The notes: a model not told the origin generated them from the letters alone. DNA of 64,000 bases from an uncultured Alphaproteobacteria bacterium (GCA_937995535.1 CALKJU010000039.1:1-64000); one strand, 5' to 3'. Numbered from the stretch's first letter, positions 38,207 to 47,670 are shown. Made by a program: numbers and translations.

Positions 38207-39589
38207 GTGATCCGCAGCCTGACCTGCTTCACGACCCCATCGGCCGCGGCGCGACCGGCGCAGGTCGTAGCCGCCGGCGCGTGGGGCGCATGGCTTGCGG
38301 CACAGCCGGAGGCACGGCGCGCGTGGCTCGCCAGCTCCGGGTTCAAGGGCAAGCCCGGCAGTGCCACGCTCCTGCCCGGCGGCGACGGCAGCGCCGAGGC
38401 CGTGGTCGTACTCAGCGATCCGCCATCGCCGTGGGACGTCGCCGAGCTGCGCGGCATCGCCACCACGGGCACGTGGCGGCTGGTCGGGGAGGTCGATCCG
38501 GGCGACGCAGCGCTCGGCTGGGCCCTCGCCGCCTATCGCTTCGAGCGTTACAAGAGCGAGAGCAACGATGCGCCGATGCTCGCGCTCGCGAGCACCCCGG
38601 CGACCGAGCGCGCCCGCATCGTCGCCGAGTCGTTCTATCTCGCCCGCGACCTCGTCAACCTGCCAGCCAACGATCTCGGGCCCGAGGAGCTGGCCGGTGC
38701 CGTCGCGGAGGTCGCTGCCGAACAAGGTGCCACCGTCCGTGTCGTCACCGGCGACGCCCTGCTCGACGAGGGCTATCCGCTCGTCCACACCGTCGGCCGC
38801 GCGAGCGCCCGGGCGCCGCGACTCGCGGATCTGCGCTGGGGCGACCCGGGCGCGCCGCGTCTTACCCTGGTCGGCAAGGGCGTCTGCTTCGACAGCGGCG
38901 GCCTCGACATCAAGCCCGCCTCGGGCATGGCGGCGATGAAGAAGGACATGGGCGGCGCGGCGCTGATGCTCGCCCTGGCCCGGGCGGTGATGCGCCTAGG
39001 GCTGCCGCTGCACCTGCGGCTTCTCGTGCCCGCGGTCGAGAATGCGGTCGGCAGCCGCGCCTTCCGGCCTGGCGACATCCTCCGCTCACGCAAGGGGCTG
39101 AGCGTCGAGATCGGCAACACCGATGCGGAGGGCCGACTGATCCTCGCCGACGCCCTGGCCGCTGCCGATGCCGAACGCCCGGCCTTGCTCCTGGACGCGG
39201 CGACGCTCACCGGGGCTGCCCGTGTCGCGCTCGGGCCCGAGGTCCCTGCCCTATTCACGCCGGACGACGACTTGGCCGCAGAGCTGCTCGACCACGCCGA
39301 CCGTCTGCGCGACCCGGTCTGGCGCCTGCCCCTGCACGCTGCCTATCGACGCTGGCTCGACAGTCCCGTCGCCGACATCAACAATGCCGGCAGCAAGCCG
39401 CTCGCCGGTGCCATCACCGCTGCGCTGTTCCTCAAGGAGTTCGTCAGCGAGACGCGCGCCTGGGCACATCTCGACATCTACGCCATGAACGACGAGGCGC
39501 GCCCGGGCCGGCCGCGTGGTGGCGAGGCAAGCGCGTTGCGCCCGCTGCTCGGCCTGATCGAGCACCGCTTTGCCGGGGCGACCCTGTGA
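38207..39589 (+). CDS. leucyl aminopeptidase family M17
   Basis: The GTG start at 38207 gives 460 residues. The catalytic domain has VGKGVCFDSGGLDIKPA, MKKDMGGAA and the di-metal/bicarbonate motif NTDAEGRLILADAL. It is a PepA/PepB-like cytoplasmic exopeptidase. It ends in a GTGA overlap with the thioesterase gene. Confidence 0.93.
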   Translation: MIRSLTCFTTPSAAARPAQVVAAGAWGAWLAAQPEARRAWLASSGFKGKPGSATLLPGGDGSAEAVVVLSDPPSPWDVAELRGIATTGTWRLVGEVDPGDAALGWALAAYRFERYKSESNDAPMLALASTPATERARIVAESFYLARDLVNLPANDLGPEELAGAVAEVAAEQGATVRVVTGDALLDEGYPLVHTVGRASARAPRLADLRWGDPGAPRLTLVGKGVCFDSGGLDIKPASGMAAMKKDMGGAALMLALARAVMRLGLPLHLRLLVPAVENAVGSRAFRPGDILRSRKGLSVEIGNTDAEGRLILADALAAADAERPALLLDAATLTGAARVALGPEVPALFTPDDDLAAELLDHADRLRDPVWRLPLHAAYRRWLDSPVADINNAGSKPLAGAITAALFLKEFVSETRAWAHLDIYAMNDEARPGRPRGGEASALRPLLGLIEHRFAGATL

Positions 39590-40023
39590 GCCGGCGGCCA
39601 CCAACGCGGCGCGCCGACTACGGCTTCTTCCGTCCGATCGCGACGCGCTGGCTCGACAACGATGTCTACGGCCATGTCAACAACGTCCACTATTACAGCT
39701 TCTTCGACACCGTCATCGCGCACTACCTGATGGAGATCGGCGGCCTGGAGCCATTGCGGCACGAGATCGTCGGCATGGCGGTCGAGACCGGATGCCGCTT
39801 CCATCGCTCCCTCGCCTTTCCGGATGTGGTCCACGCCGGGCTGGCTGTGGGCCATCTCGGGACCAGCAGCGTCCGCTACGAGATCGGTATCTTTCGCAAT
39901 GACGAGGACGAGGCATGTGCCGACGGCCACTTCGTCCACGTCTTCGTCACCCGCAGCAGCCAGCGGCCGACGCCGATCCCCGACCGGATCCGCGAGGCCC
40001 TCGCCGCGCTGCGACGGCCCTAG
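39586..40023 (+). CDS. acyl-CoA thioesterase (4-hydroxybenzoyl-CoA thioesterase type hotdog)
   Basis: GTG at 39586 overlaps the aminopeptidase stop and gives 145 residues. The active-site loop is RWLDNDVYGHVNNVHYYSFF, with the catalytic aspartate and the HVNN of FcbC/YbgC-like thioesterases. The substrate is unknown. Confidence 0.9.
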   Translation: MSRRPPTRRADYGFFRPIATRWLDNDVYGHVNNVHYYSFFDTVIAHYLMEIGGLEPLRHEIVGMAVETGCRFHRSLAFPDVVHAGLAVGHLGTSSVRYEIGIFRNDEDEACADGHFVHVFVTRSSQRPTPIPDRIREALAALRRP

Positions 40024-40119
40024 GACTGGCAACCTGTGGACAAGCCAGCGACTGATGGCGCATGGAGGGGCCTGAGCAACGCTGAGCCCGGGCTCAGCCG
40101 GGAGCCGTCCTTGAGCAAC

Positions 40120-40578
40120 ATGGCGCGCATCAAGCTGAGCCTCGGGCCGCGCGGCCTCGAGGTCGAAGGCGACGAGGAATTCGTGCGCGAGATGCTGGAC
40201 CGGTACGAGGCGCTCCTCGACCCGGCATCCTCGGCCGCGGGTGACACCCCAAGCGATCCCGGGCGCGGCGACGGCGCGGATCTCGGCTCGTTCGGCGAGT
40301 TCATCCAGAAGCTCCCGAGCAGCGCCACAGAGGTGGACCGAATGCTGGCGGCCGGCTTCTGGGTCCAACGGCGGAGCGCCGACGACGCCTTCGCCACGGC
40401 CGAGGCGAGCCGCCGGCTGGCCGAGCAGGGCATCAAGCTCGGCAACCCCTCGCAATGCGTGCGGCAGTCGCTGGCCGCCCGCCGCGTCTTCGCCGTCCAG
40501 CGAGGCCGCTTTCGCGTCTCGCAGACCGGCCGGCAGCATCTGCGCCAGCTCGTCGGCGGCGAGATCATCCCCGAATAG
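40120..40578 (+). CDS. hypothetical protein with predicted C-terminal winged helix
   Basis: The ATG at 40120 or TTG at 40111 (behind GGGAG) opens a protein of about 152 residues. The N-terminal 30 residues (IKLSLGPRGLEVEGDEEFVR) match a short beta-hairpin/helix module I recall from bacterial and archaeal proteins of unknown function. A variable acidic linker follows, then a helical region (GNPSQCVRQSLAARRVFAVQ, then RFRVSQTGRQHLRQL) that reads like a winged helix. No function is assigned. Confidence 0.65.
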   Translation: MARIKLSLGPRGLEVEGDEEFVREMLDRYEALLDPASSAAGDTPSDPGRGDGADLGSFGEFIQKLPSSATEVDRMLAAGFWVQRRSADDAFATAEASRRLAEQGIKLGNPSQCVRQSLAARRVFAVQRGRFRVSQTGRQHLRQLVGGEIIPE

Positions 40579-40738
40579 CGAGCTGCCCGACGTCGCCTTG
40601 ACCCTCCCGCGCGCCTGCCTATCCTCAGGTCATGATCGTTGCAGCGACCCGGAGCCACCACGGCCGAATTACCTTCCCGACCTCGCGCTGAGGTCGGGCT
40701 CGAGTCTCGTTCGGTTGCTTCTGCACGGGTCGGGTGAA

Positions 40739-40996
40739 ATGACACAGACTTACTGCTTCTCGGTTTCGGCCGAGGCTTGTCCGGCAGCTCTGCCACGCGT
40801 CCTTGATGTGTTCGCGCTCTATGGATCGGTACCAGACCAGTGCTACACGCAGCGGGTCGGCGCGGGTGAGGAGCTGGTGATCGAGGTACAGATGAGCGAC
40901 ATCGACGCGGACGCAGCGGATCGCATCGCGCGGCGGCTGCATCGCGTCGTCAGCGTCCAGGGCGTGCTGTGGTCGGCCAAAAGCTCGCACGCTTAG
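40739..40996 (+). CDS. ACT-like domain protein (85 aa)
   Basis: ATG at 40739 opens MTQTYCFSVSAEACPAALPR, then a beta-alpha-beta pattern (VLDVFALYGSVPDQCYTQRV, ELVIEVQMSDI, VVSVQGVLW) like the ACT domains of acetolactate synthase small subunits (IlvM). No enzyme subunit is next to it. It could bind an amino acid as a free regulator; this is inference. Confidence 0.65.
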   Translation: MTQTYCFSVSAEACPAALPRVLDVFALYGSVPDQCYTQRVGAGEELVIEVQMSDIDADAADRIARRLHRVVSVQGVLWSAKSSHA

Positions 40997-41583
40997 CGCG
41001 CCTCGCCGCGTTGGCGCTGCCACTCCTCGGGGGGGACGCGACGGCCGCGAGCCTGTGCGCGCGTCTGACGGTGCCCGCGGAGCTGGGTCTCGCCTGCAGG
41101 GATCAAACGACCGCCCCACCGCGAGCCGTGGTCGCGCCGACCGGAGGAGCGTTCGCGGCGCTCAGCCAGCTGAGCCTGCGCCAGCTCGACCGGGCGCGCG
41201 AACCGTCAGCCTGGGACGATCCGGACGCTTGGCTGCGCGGGCAGCTCGAGCTCGACACGAGTGGCCTCGCTGATGCCTTCGGCAGCCTCGCCGACGATCC
41301 GGACAGCCCATGGGGCGGGCCGACAGCGGCGCTGCTCGCCGAGCGGGTTCGCGAGGCGCTAGCTGGTGTCGGCAAGGCCGCGCTCGCGAGCTGCGATCCG
41401 CCGCGCGACGCGTCCAACGGCCGCGCCATGTCCTGTCGCTTCGGTGCGGAAGGCGTCGGGCTGCTGCTCGACCTGCGGCTCGTGCGCGACGGCGAGAAGC
41501 GCTGGGCGATCCAGTACCGCTCGATGAACGCTCAGCGGCAGCGCCATTTCGAGGCGATCGCCAACAGCTTCCGTGCCGGCTGA
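40969..41583 (+). CDS. exported hypothetical protein
   Basis: The GTG start at 40969 overlaps the ACT-like gene by 28 bp and gives 204 residues with an N-terminal signal (KLARLARLAALALPLLGG, cleavage near ATAAS). The mature part has cysteines in SLCARL, GLACRD, ASCDPP and MSCRFG that could form disulfides in the periplasm. The C-terminal half looks like a conserved domain (KRWAIQYRSMNAQRQRHFEA). I do not recognise the family. Confidence 0.65.
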   Translation: MVGQKLARLARLAALALPLLGGDATAASLCARLTVPAELGLACRDQTTAPPRAVVAPTGGAFAALSQLSLRQLDRAREPSAWDDPDAWLRGQLELDTSGLADAFGSLADDPDSPWGGPTAALLAERVREALAGVGKAALASCDPPRDASNGRAMSCRFGAEGVGLLLDLRLVRDGEKRWAIQYRSMNAQRQRHFEAIANSFRAG

Positions 41584-41799
41584 TCATTCGTCCGGGGAGC
41601 GGCGATCCTCCCCGCCATCCTCGTCGACTTCGACCGAGGGCACGGCATAGCGCCCATCGAGCCAGTTCATCAGATCGCGGTCACGACAGCGTCGCGAGCA
41701 GAACGGTCGGAACTCGCGCATGCGCGGCCGGCCGCACAGCGGACAACCAGGAGCCTTCCTCGGCTCCTGCCGGCGCGTTGTCAGGCGCACCTCCGCCAC
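41584..41799 (-). CDS. yacG: DNA gyrase inhibitor / zinc-binding protein YacG
   Basis: The 71 residues carry the Cys4 zinc motif CPLCGRP and FCSRRCRDRDLMNWLDG, diagnostic of YacG, which binds GyrB in E. coli. It is the last gene of the infA-maf-rng-yacG run and its start overlaps the rng 3' end by 19 bp. Its stop directly abuts that of the convergent gene (TGATCA). Confidence 0.93.
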   Translation of the reverse strand: MAEVRLTTRRQEPRKAPGCPLCGRPRMREFRPFCSRRCRDRDLMNWLDGRYAVPSVEVDEDGGEDRRSPDE

Positions 41800-43166
41800 G
41801 TCCCGGGTGCGAGGGTCGCGTCCTCATGAAGGCGCGGCCGGGCCGGCAGGGCCTCCCACGCGGTCGCCGCGTCGCCACGCAGGAAGGTGGCGAGATCGGC
41901 GGCGACCGCCACCGCAAGGGGCACCGGCGGCGTCGCCAAATGGCGGAACAGCGCCTCGGCCGCCCGAACCAGCGAGGGGGCCCGGCCGGTTCCCGCACAG
42001 CTCGGACAAGGACGGCAGAGGCGAGCGGCCAGCGAGGCGCCGCGACGGGGCCGGCTGAGCTGGACGAGGCCGAGCGGCGACAGGGGATATTGCTGCACAC
42101 CGACCGGATCCTGACGGAGCGCCTTGCGCAGCGCGTCCTCGACCCGCTGGCGCTGCTGCCGCCCCGGCAGATCGACGAAGTCGATCACGATCGTCCCGCC
42201 AAGATTGCGCAGGCGCAGCTGGCGGGCGACCTCCGCGGTGGCGGCGAGGTCGATGTCCAGCGGGGTGCGGCCGCCGCCGTCGATGTCGATGGCGACGCAG
42301 GCGGCGGTCTCCTCGATCCGCAAGGTGCCGCCGCCCGGGATCGCGACCTCGGTCGCGAGTGCCCGGTCGATCTCCTCGTCGACGCCCGTCTGCTCGAAGG
42401 CCGGGAGCCCGATGTCTAGGCGCTCGACCGCAACGCCTGCGGCCAGGAGCCGAGCCCGCAACGGCCCGGCGAGCTCGGCGAGCACCGAGGGGTCGGCGGC
42501 CGCGACGAGGCCATATCGATCATCGAAAAAGCGACGCAGCAGGCGCTCCAGAACAGGCTCGTCGGCAGCGAGACGCCCAGGACGGCGCTGGCGGTCGGCC
42601 TCGGCACGGAGCCGTGCCCAACGCTCGGCGAGTGTCGCCGCCTCCTCGAGCAGAACGCTGTCGTCGACCGAGGCGGCCGACCGCCGGAGCACCACCCCGC
42701 GTCCGGCGAACAGCCGGTCGGCGCGCTGCCGCATCGCTTCCGCCACACCTGCCGGTAGCCGGCCCGGGATCTCGGGGACCATCGCGAAGGGCCGCAGGAT
42801 GACGAAAAAGCCGAACAGCTTGATGTCGGCGGTGACACGGGGGCCCTTGTCACCGATCGGCTCGCGCAAGCCCTGAACCAGGAGCCTCTGGCCCTCGTGT
42901 ACGAGCTTGGCCATGGGCAGACGCTCGGCCGTGCCGGCCACCGGCCGGGCGTCCCTGGCGCCCAGAAAGGCCGATCCCGGCTCACCGATGTCCAGGAACG
43001 CGGCGTCGAGCTTCTGGTCCACCCGCTCGACCCGGGCGCCGAACAGCGCGTCCGTAACCGGGGGATGAAGCAGCTCGACGATCTCCAGGTCGACCAATCG
43101 CGAGCCGTCCACCAGTGCCGCGGCCATGGTCAGCGCGCCGCGCTCGACGACGACGCGCAGGCTCAT
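41781..43166 (-). CDS. rng: ribonuclease E/G family protein
   Basis: ATG at 43166 gives [20 protein letters not shown] and 461 residues, the short RNase G-like form without the RNase E scaffold. The S1 region is LDAAFLDIGEPGSAFLG. Catalytic aspartates are in CVAIDIDGG and VIDFVDLP, and the zinc-link is CPSCAGTG. It acts in rRNA and mRNA processing. The ATG overlaps the maf stop (ATGA). Confidence 0.92.
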   Translation of the reverse strand: MSLRVVVERGALTMAAALVDGSRLVDLEIVELLHPPVTDALFGARVERVDQKLDAAFLDIGEPGSAFLGARDARPVAGTAERLPMAKLVHEGQRLLVQGLREPIGDKGPRVTADIKLFGFFVILRPFAMVPEIPGRLPAGVAEAMRQRADRLFAGRGVVLRRSAASVDDSVLLEEAATLAERWARLRAEADRQRRPGRLAADEPVLERLLRRFFDDRYGLVAAADPSVLAELAGPLRARLLAAGVAVERLDIGLPAFEQTGVDEEIDRALATEVAIPGGGTLRIEETAACVAIDIDGGGRTPLDIDLAATAEVARQLRLRNLGGTIVIDFVDLPGRQQRQRVEDALRKALRQDPVGVQQYPLSPLGLVQLSRPRRGASLAARLCRPCPSCAGTGRAPSLVRAAEALFRHLATPPVPLAVAVAADLATFLRGDAATAWEALPARPRLHEDATLAPGTWRRCA

Positions 43167-43753
43167 CGATCGCGCCAGCCGAGACCACGAAGCATGGCCA
43201 GCGTCTCTGCGAGCGGCAGACCGACGACGTTCGTGTAGGAGCCGTTGATCCAGGGGATCAAGGCGCCGGCGAGGCCCTGGATCGCATAGCCGCCGGCCTT
43301 GCCGCACCACTCGCCGCTGTCGAGGTAGCGGCGGGTCTCGTCCCTCGTGAGGCGCTTGAAGCGGACCACCGTCTCGACGATGCGCGTGGCACGCCGGCCG
43401 TCGGGTGCGATGACGCAGACCCCACCGATCACGCGGTGACGCCGGCCGGACAGCAGCGCCAGGCTCCGCTCGGCATCGGCAGCGGTGATGCATTTGGGCA
43501 GGATGCGTCGACCGCAGGCCACCACGGTGTCCGCCGCGAGCACCAGCCAGCCTGCCTCCCGCGCGGCGACGGCGTCCGCCTTGGTCTGCGCCATCCGCGA
43601 CGCGTAGGCGCGCGGCAGCTCGCGCGGCTGTGCGGTCTCGTCGATCTCGGGCGCCACGATCCGGTCTGGCTCGACACGGGCCTGACGCAACAGCTCCAGG
43701 CGGCGGGGGGAGGAGGAGGCGAGGAGCAGGCCAGGACCGGCCGGGCCGCTCAC
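43163..43753 (-). CDS. maf: Maf-family nucleotide pyrophosphatase
   Basis: The 196 residues have [16 protein letters not shown], the catalytic [15 protein letters not shown] and [13 protein letters not shown]. Maf proteins hydrolyse non-canonical or pyrimidine nucleoside triphosphates. The GTG start overlaps the infA stop and the stop overlaps the rng start, so the three are coupled. Confidence 0.94.
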   Translation of the reverse strand: MSGPAGPGLLLASSSPRRLELLRQARVEPDRIVAPEIDETAQPRELPRAYASRMAQTKADAVAAREAGWLVLAADTVVACGRRILPKCITAADAERSLALLSGRRHRVIGGVCVIAPDGRRATRIVETVVRFKRLTRDETRRYLDSGEWCGKAGGYAIQGLAGALIPWINGSYTNVVGLPLAETLAMLRGLGWRDR

Positions 43754-43968
43754 TTGAAGCGATAGGTGATGCGGCCCTTGGTCAGGTCGTAGGGCGTCAT
43801 CTCGACCGTGACCTTGTCGCCGGTCAGCACACGGATGCGGTTCTTGCGCATCCGTCCCGAGGTGTGGGCCAGGACCTCGTGGTCGTTCTCGAGCCTGACC
43901 CGGAACATCGCGTTCGGCAGGACCTCGGTCACCGTTCCGCCGAACTCGAGGGGATCCTCTTTCGCCAT
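43750..43968 (-). CDS. infA: translation initiation factor IF-1
   Basis: The 72 residues [20 protein letters not shown] and [20 protein letters not shown] are the conserved IF-1 S1/OB fold. ATG at 43968 is the family start; an in-frame extension to 44037 is not conserved. In this genome an RTX gene lies directly upstream, where the low-molecular-weight phosphatase gene would normally be. Confidence 0.97.
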   Translation of the reverse strand: MAKEDPLEFGGTVTEVLPNAMFRVRLENDHEVLAHTSGRMRKNRIRVLTGDKVTVEMTPYDLTKGRITYRFK

Positions 43969-44078
43969 GAGCGCTCCAGATTGGTGGGCAATCGCCCGAT
44001 CGCGCGTTGGTGTGGGGATTTCGCCGATCGAGGTCAAGGACCCGCCGACGGAGCGTCGCGGTCGCGGCGGGAACGCGG

Positions 44079-45240
44079 TCAGAAGCCCGTGAACCCGTAG
44101 GGATCGCTACTTCCGGACGGATTCAGGTCGACCTGCGTCGCGCGCACGCCGTCATAGACCCACAACTCCCGGTCGACTCCGTCGAAGGCCGAGAAATACA
44201 AGAGGTTGCCGATCACGGTGAGATCCCGGGGAGTCGAGCTGCCGGTCGGATTGATGTCGATCTTGGTGAGCCGTCCTGCGGCGTATTTCCACAGCTCACG
44301 ATCGCTCCCGTCATAGGCCGAGAAGTAAAGCGTGTTGCCGAGCGCCGTCAGCTCGAGCGGGTCCGACCCGCCGGACTGGTTGACGGGAATCGCCTGTGCC
44401 CGCACGCCGTCCCACCAATGCAGCTGCCGATCGACGAGGTCGACCGCAGAGAAAAAGAGCTGATTGCCGACGGCGGTGAGCTGCGTGGGGTTCGAGGACC
44501 CGAGGATGTTCACGTTGATCCGCGTGGTCGTGGTCCCGTCGTGCTCGTAGAGCTCACGATCACCGTTCACCTCGGCGGTGAAGTAGAGCCGATCGCCGAC
44601 GGCGGTGAGGCCGAAGGGATTGGAATCGCCGTTCGGGTTGACGTCGATGACGGATGCCGTGCTGCCATCCCAGACCCACACCTCACGTTCCAGGCTGCTG
44701 TCGTAGTCGGGCGTGAAGTACAGGCGTCCACCCATCACGGTCAGCTGATCCGGATCGCTGCTCCCGATCGGATCGAGGTTGATCATGGTCGCGGTCGAAC
44801 CGCGGAGCACCCAGAGCTCGCGGTCACCGCCGCGCTCGGCGACAAAGTACAGCTCTTCGCCGAGTACAGTCAGGTATTCCGGCCGCGACGCCCCCGCCGG
44901 ATCGAGGTCGAACTTGGTCAGGGCTGAACCGTTGTAGCGCCACAGCTCACGGTCGGTGCCGTCGGTGGCGGTGAAGAACAGGTCACTGCCGAGCGCCGTG
45001 AGGTGGCGGGGAAAGCTGCTCTGGCTGCCCGCGATGTCGATCTTCGTGACCGACGAGCCATTGTAGCGCCACAGCTCCGTCTGGCTGCCGTCGCTGGCCT
45101 GGAAGTACACCGAGCTTCCGACGCGCGTGAGCTCGCTCGGCAAGGCACTGCCGCTGGGGTTGATCACGGCCACCTTGCGGGCCGTCGTGCCAACGGCTTC
45201 CCAGAGCTGGTAGCCACTCGCATCGCGCGCCGAGAACAGC
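44079..45240 (-). repeat. ELW-type beta-propeller repeats (period about 126-129 bp)
   Basis: Eight full units and one partial unit follow a pattern of P-x-x-LT-x-x-G-x-x-LYF-(S/T)-A, then DREL(W/Y/H) and I-x-(I/L/V)-(N/D)-P-x-G. Units differ in sequence, so they are old or selected rather than freshly copied. Such repeats occur in extracellular proteins of myxobacteria and bacteroidetes. Confidence 0.8.
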
Positions 45241-46091
45241 GCCCGAACCGTACCGGTCACGAGGAACGCGCCGTCCAGGAACTGCAGCCGCTCCACGCCG
45301 AGCGCGACGTCGATCCCGTCCCGACCGTTCACCAGATCGGTGATCTTGACGACACCCGGTGAGATTTCCGTGATCGTGTACTGCGCCCGCGCGCCCGAGA
45401 AGTACGCGATGTCGTTGCCGAACCCACCCTCGAGGCGGTCGTTGCCGGCGCCGCCGTAGAGGCGGTCGTCGCCCTCGCCGCCATACAGACGGTCGTGGCC
45501 AGCGCCACCGTAGAGGAAATCGTCCCCCTCCTCCCCGTACAGCCGGTCGTAGTCATTGCCGCCGTACAGGAGATCACGGCCTTGTCCGCCGAAGGCGAGG
45601 CCAAGCCCCACTCCGCCGTAGAGCCGGTCGCCGCCCTCACCGCCATAGAGGATGTCGTAGCCGCTGCCACCGAACAGCCGATCAGCGCCCTCGCCGCCGA
45701 ACAGGACGTCGTTATCGTCACCGCCGACCAACAGGTCATCGCCGGCGTTGCCGTAGAGTCGACCGATGCCCGGTCCGCCGTAGATGAAGTCTCGACCATC
45801 ACCGCCGAATAGCCGATCGGCGCCGAAACTGCCGAACAGTGTGTCATCGCCGTCAAGGCCGAACAGCACATCGAGCCCGTTGCCGCCATAGAGACGGTCG
45901 TTGCCGTTCCCACCGTGCAAATAGTCGTCGCCGTCCCCGCCAAAGAGGTGGTCATCGCCGTCGCCGCCGAAGAGACGATCGTTTCCCCGACCACCGAACA
46001 GGGTGTCGTTGGCGCCGAGACCGAAGATCAGATCGTCGTCGTTACCTCCAACCAATCGGTCCGGTCCGGCAGTGCCGCGGATGGTAGCCAT
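44079..46091 (-). CDS. RTX repeat protein fused to an ELW-type beta-propeller
   Basis: The 670 residues begin [20 protein letters not shown] without a signal peptide. An N-terminal RTX block of about two dozen nonapeptides ends at [20 protein letters not shown] bridging module with [15 protein letters not shown] follows. Then about eight 42-43-residue repeats of the type [20 protein letters not shown] carry the ELW(x)YDG core and end in INPTGS. The last unit is partial and could close the ring with the first (velcro closure). The protein ends with the propeller, not with an RTX secretion tail. It is probably extracellular or surface-bound. The gene interrupts the murA-infA cluster, and its propeller part looks less GC-rich than its neighbours. 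Confidence 0.9.
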   Translation of the reverse strand: MATIRGTAGPDRLVGGNDDDLIFGLGANDTLFGGRGNDRLFGGDGDDHLFGGDGDDYLHGGNGNDRLYGGNGLDVLFGLDGDDTLFGSFGADRLFGGDGRDFIYGGPGIGRLYGNAGDDLLVGGDDNDVLFGGEGADRLFGGSGYDILYGGEGGDRLYGGVGLGLAFGGQGRDLLYGGNDYDRLYGEEGDDFLYGGAGHDRLYGGEGDDRLYGGAGNDRLEGGFGNDIAYFSGARAQYTITEISPGVVKITDLVNGRDGIDVALGVERLQFLDGAFLVTGTVRALFSARDASGYQLWEAVGTTARKVAVINPSGSALPSELTRVGSSVYFQASDGSQTELWRYNGSSVTKIDIAGSQSSFPRHLTALGSDLFFTATDGTDRELWRYNGSALTKFDLDPAGASRPEYLTVLGEELYFVAERGGDRELWVLRGSTATMINLDPIGSSDPDQLTVMGGRLYFTPDYDSSLEREVWVWDGSTASVIDVNPNGDSNPFGLTAVGDRLYFTAEVNGDRELYEHDGTTTTRINVNILGSSNPTQLTAVGNQLFFSAVDLVDRQLHWWDGVRAQAIPVNQSGGSDPLELTALGNTLYFSAYDGSDRELWKYAAGRLTKIDINPTGSSTPRDLTVIGNLLYFSAFDGVDRELWVYDGVRATQVDLNPSGSSDPYGFTGF
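45400..46080 (-). repeat. RTX nonapeptide block of the propeller fusion
   Basis: 27-bp repeats encode GGxGxDxLY units. The segment with [10 protein letters not shown] and [10 protein letters not shown], preceded by [10 protein letters not shown], is nearly the same as in the RTX gene at the left window edge, showing common origin. Confidence 0.85.
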
Positions 46092-46237
46092 ACGGAGCCT
46101 TCAGTCCCAGATACCCAGGGTTCCACGGGCCTGCGGGTGCCTCGTTGGACCGGAGGGCTGCATGCGCGTCAACCCCGGTGGGGCGCCGACGCGTACGGAG
46201 GAACGCCACACCCCGGCGGATTTCTTGCTGCCAGTCC

Positions 46238-46681
46238 TTACCCGGTTGGTGCCGTCGGGAGGGGGAACCTCACGCGGATCCGGCGCATCAGGGTGTCACG
46301 CAGCGTCCGATAGGCCTCCAGAACCTGCTCGCGCGAGCCTTGCGCGAGGCTCGGATCCGGCAGGTTCCAGAACTCCAGGTCGGTCGCATTGCCACGCGTC
46401 AGTTCGACGGCGCGGTGCTGCGCCTCGGGTGAGAGCGAAATCACGAGGTCGAAGTAGCTGTCCTCGAGATCATCGAAGCGCCGCGGTCGATGGCGGGCCA
46501 GGTCGATGCCGATCTCGTCCATCACCAGCACGGCGAACGGATCGAGGGTGCCGGCCCTGACCCCAGCACTCTGGACGTAAATGTGGCGGCCGTGCAGGAA
46601 CTTCAGCATCGCCTCGGCCATCGGCGAGCGGATGGAGTTCATCGTGCAAGCGAACAGCACGCTCCCGGGCAGTTCGGGCAT
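46238..46681 (-). CDS. low-molecular-weight protein-tyrosine phosphatase family protein
   Basis: The 147 residues start MPELPGSVLFACTMNSIRSP, with the P-loop C-T-M-N-S-I-R (CX5R). The general acid aspartate is in NLPDPSLAQG. The ATG shares one base with the UPF0262 stop (TGATG). It belongs to the murA cluster, and the next cluster gene (infA) is now 2.3 kb away behind the RTX gene. Confidence 0.9.
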   Translation of the reverse strand: MPELPGSVLFACTMNSIRSPMAEAMLKFLHGRHIYVQSAGVRAGTLDPFAVLVMDEIGIDLARHRPRRFDDLEDSYFDLVISLSPEAQHRAVELTRGNATDLEFWNLPDPSLAQGSREQVLEAYRTLRDTLMRRIRVRFPLPTAPTG

Positions 46682-47160
46682 CAGCCGCGGATGTGCAGGA
46701 CGCAGACGAGGGTGAAGAGCCGCCGCGCGGTGTTGCCGTCCATCGCCACCCTGCCGACAAGGGCCTCGCGGAGCAGCTCGGCGCCTTCGTCGTGGAGGCC
46801 ACGGCGCGCCATGTCGATCGCCTCGATCCGCGAGGGCGTCGCGCCCTTGATCGCCTTGTAGTAGCTGTCACAGATAAGGAAATAGTCCTTGATGACCCGC
46901 CGCAGCGGGCGGACGGCGAGGACGATCTCCGTGGCCTGCCCCTGATCGTCGCTGGTGACGCGGAGGATCAGGTTCGCGTCGCGCAACGTGAGGAACAGCC
47001 GGTAAGGTCCGGCAAAGCCCTCGACCAGGGCGAAACTGTTCCGTTCCAGCAGGTCGAACACCGCGACGTCGCGCTCATGCTCGACCTCGGGGCCCCAGCG
47101 GACGATGGTCGCCTCGTCGAGGTCGATCGCGACGATGCGGCTCGTGGCCGGCTGGCTCAT
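46681..47160 (-). CDS. UPF0262 family protein
   Basis: The 159 residues match the alphaproteobacterial UPF0262 family: IVAIDLDEATIVRWGPEVEH, NSFALVEGFAGPYRLFL and VIKDYFLICDSYYKAI. The function is unknown. It lies 12 bp after the DUF2948 gene, where hisD is found between the two in many relatives. Confidence 0.92.
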   Translation of the reverse strand: MSQPATSRIVAIDLDEATIVRWGPEVEHERDVAVFDLLERNSFALVEGFAGPYRLFLTLRDANLILRVTSDDQGQATEIVLAVRPLRRVIKDYFLICDSYYKAIKGATPSRIEAIDMARRGLHDEGAELLREALVGRVAMDGNTARRLFTLVCVLHIRG

Positions 47161-47172
47161 CGTCCGACCGGC

Positions 47173-47661
47173 TCAGCGCCGCGCGCTGCCGGCGTCGACC
47201 TGCTCCCAGAACTCCTGCGCGAAGTGGTCGCAGGGCGTGATCCGCGACGGCACCGGGGGACCGACATCCTCCAGCCGACAGGCGATCCGGTCGGTGCGCA
47301 ACTGGATGATCGCATCGCCCTGGAACACGAGATCGATGTGGATCAGCTTCTCCCGCCCCGGCTCGGTAGCGATCGTCAAGAGCACCAGCTCCTGGTTCGG
47401 CCCCGCAGCGCCGAGGCGACGGTGCTTCACGGCATCGATCTCCTCGAACACGAGCGCAGCCTGGCACTCGGTGAGCCCCTCGCAACTCAGCGGGTCAAGC
47501 TGGTGCTCGCGGCGGTAGCGGGCGAACATCGCCGCGAACCGCCGCTCGGCCGGGAGATACACCATCTCGTTGAGGGAGATGCGGGCATCCTGCAGGCAAG
47601 CCGCGATGACCGCGAGATCCTCCGGGTCCGCCGCGCGCAGCCTCAGCTTCTCGGGCAACAC
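47173..47661 (-). CDS. DUF2948 family protein
   Basis: The 162 residues start MLPEKLRLRAADPEDLAVIA and contain LQDARISLNEMVYLPAERRF and ITPCDHFAQEFWEQV, the family signature in alphaproteobacteria. The function is unknown. It is 9 bp downstream of murA. Confidence 0.92.
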   Translation of the reverse strand: MLPEKLRLRAADPEDLAVIAACLQDARISLNEMVYLPAERRFAAMFARYRREHQLDPLSCEGLTECQAALVFEEIDAVKHRRLGAAGPNQELVLLTIATEPGREKLIHIDLVFQGDAIIQLRTDRIACRLEDVGPPVPSRITPCDHFAQEFWEQVDAGSARR

Positions 47662-47670
47662 CGCTCCTCC

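Noticed and set aside
44041-44071. Terminator hairpin after the RTX-propeller gene
   Set aside because: A 7-bp stem exists, but with a 17-nt loop and no T-run on the minus strand, so it is not convincing.
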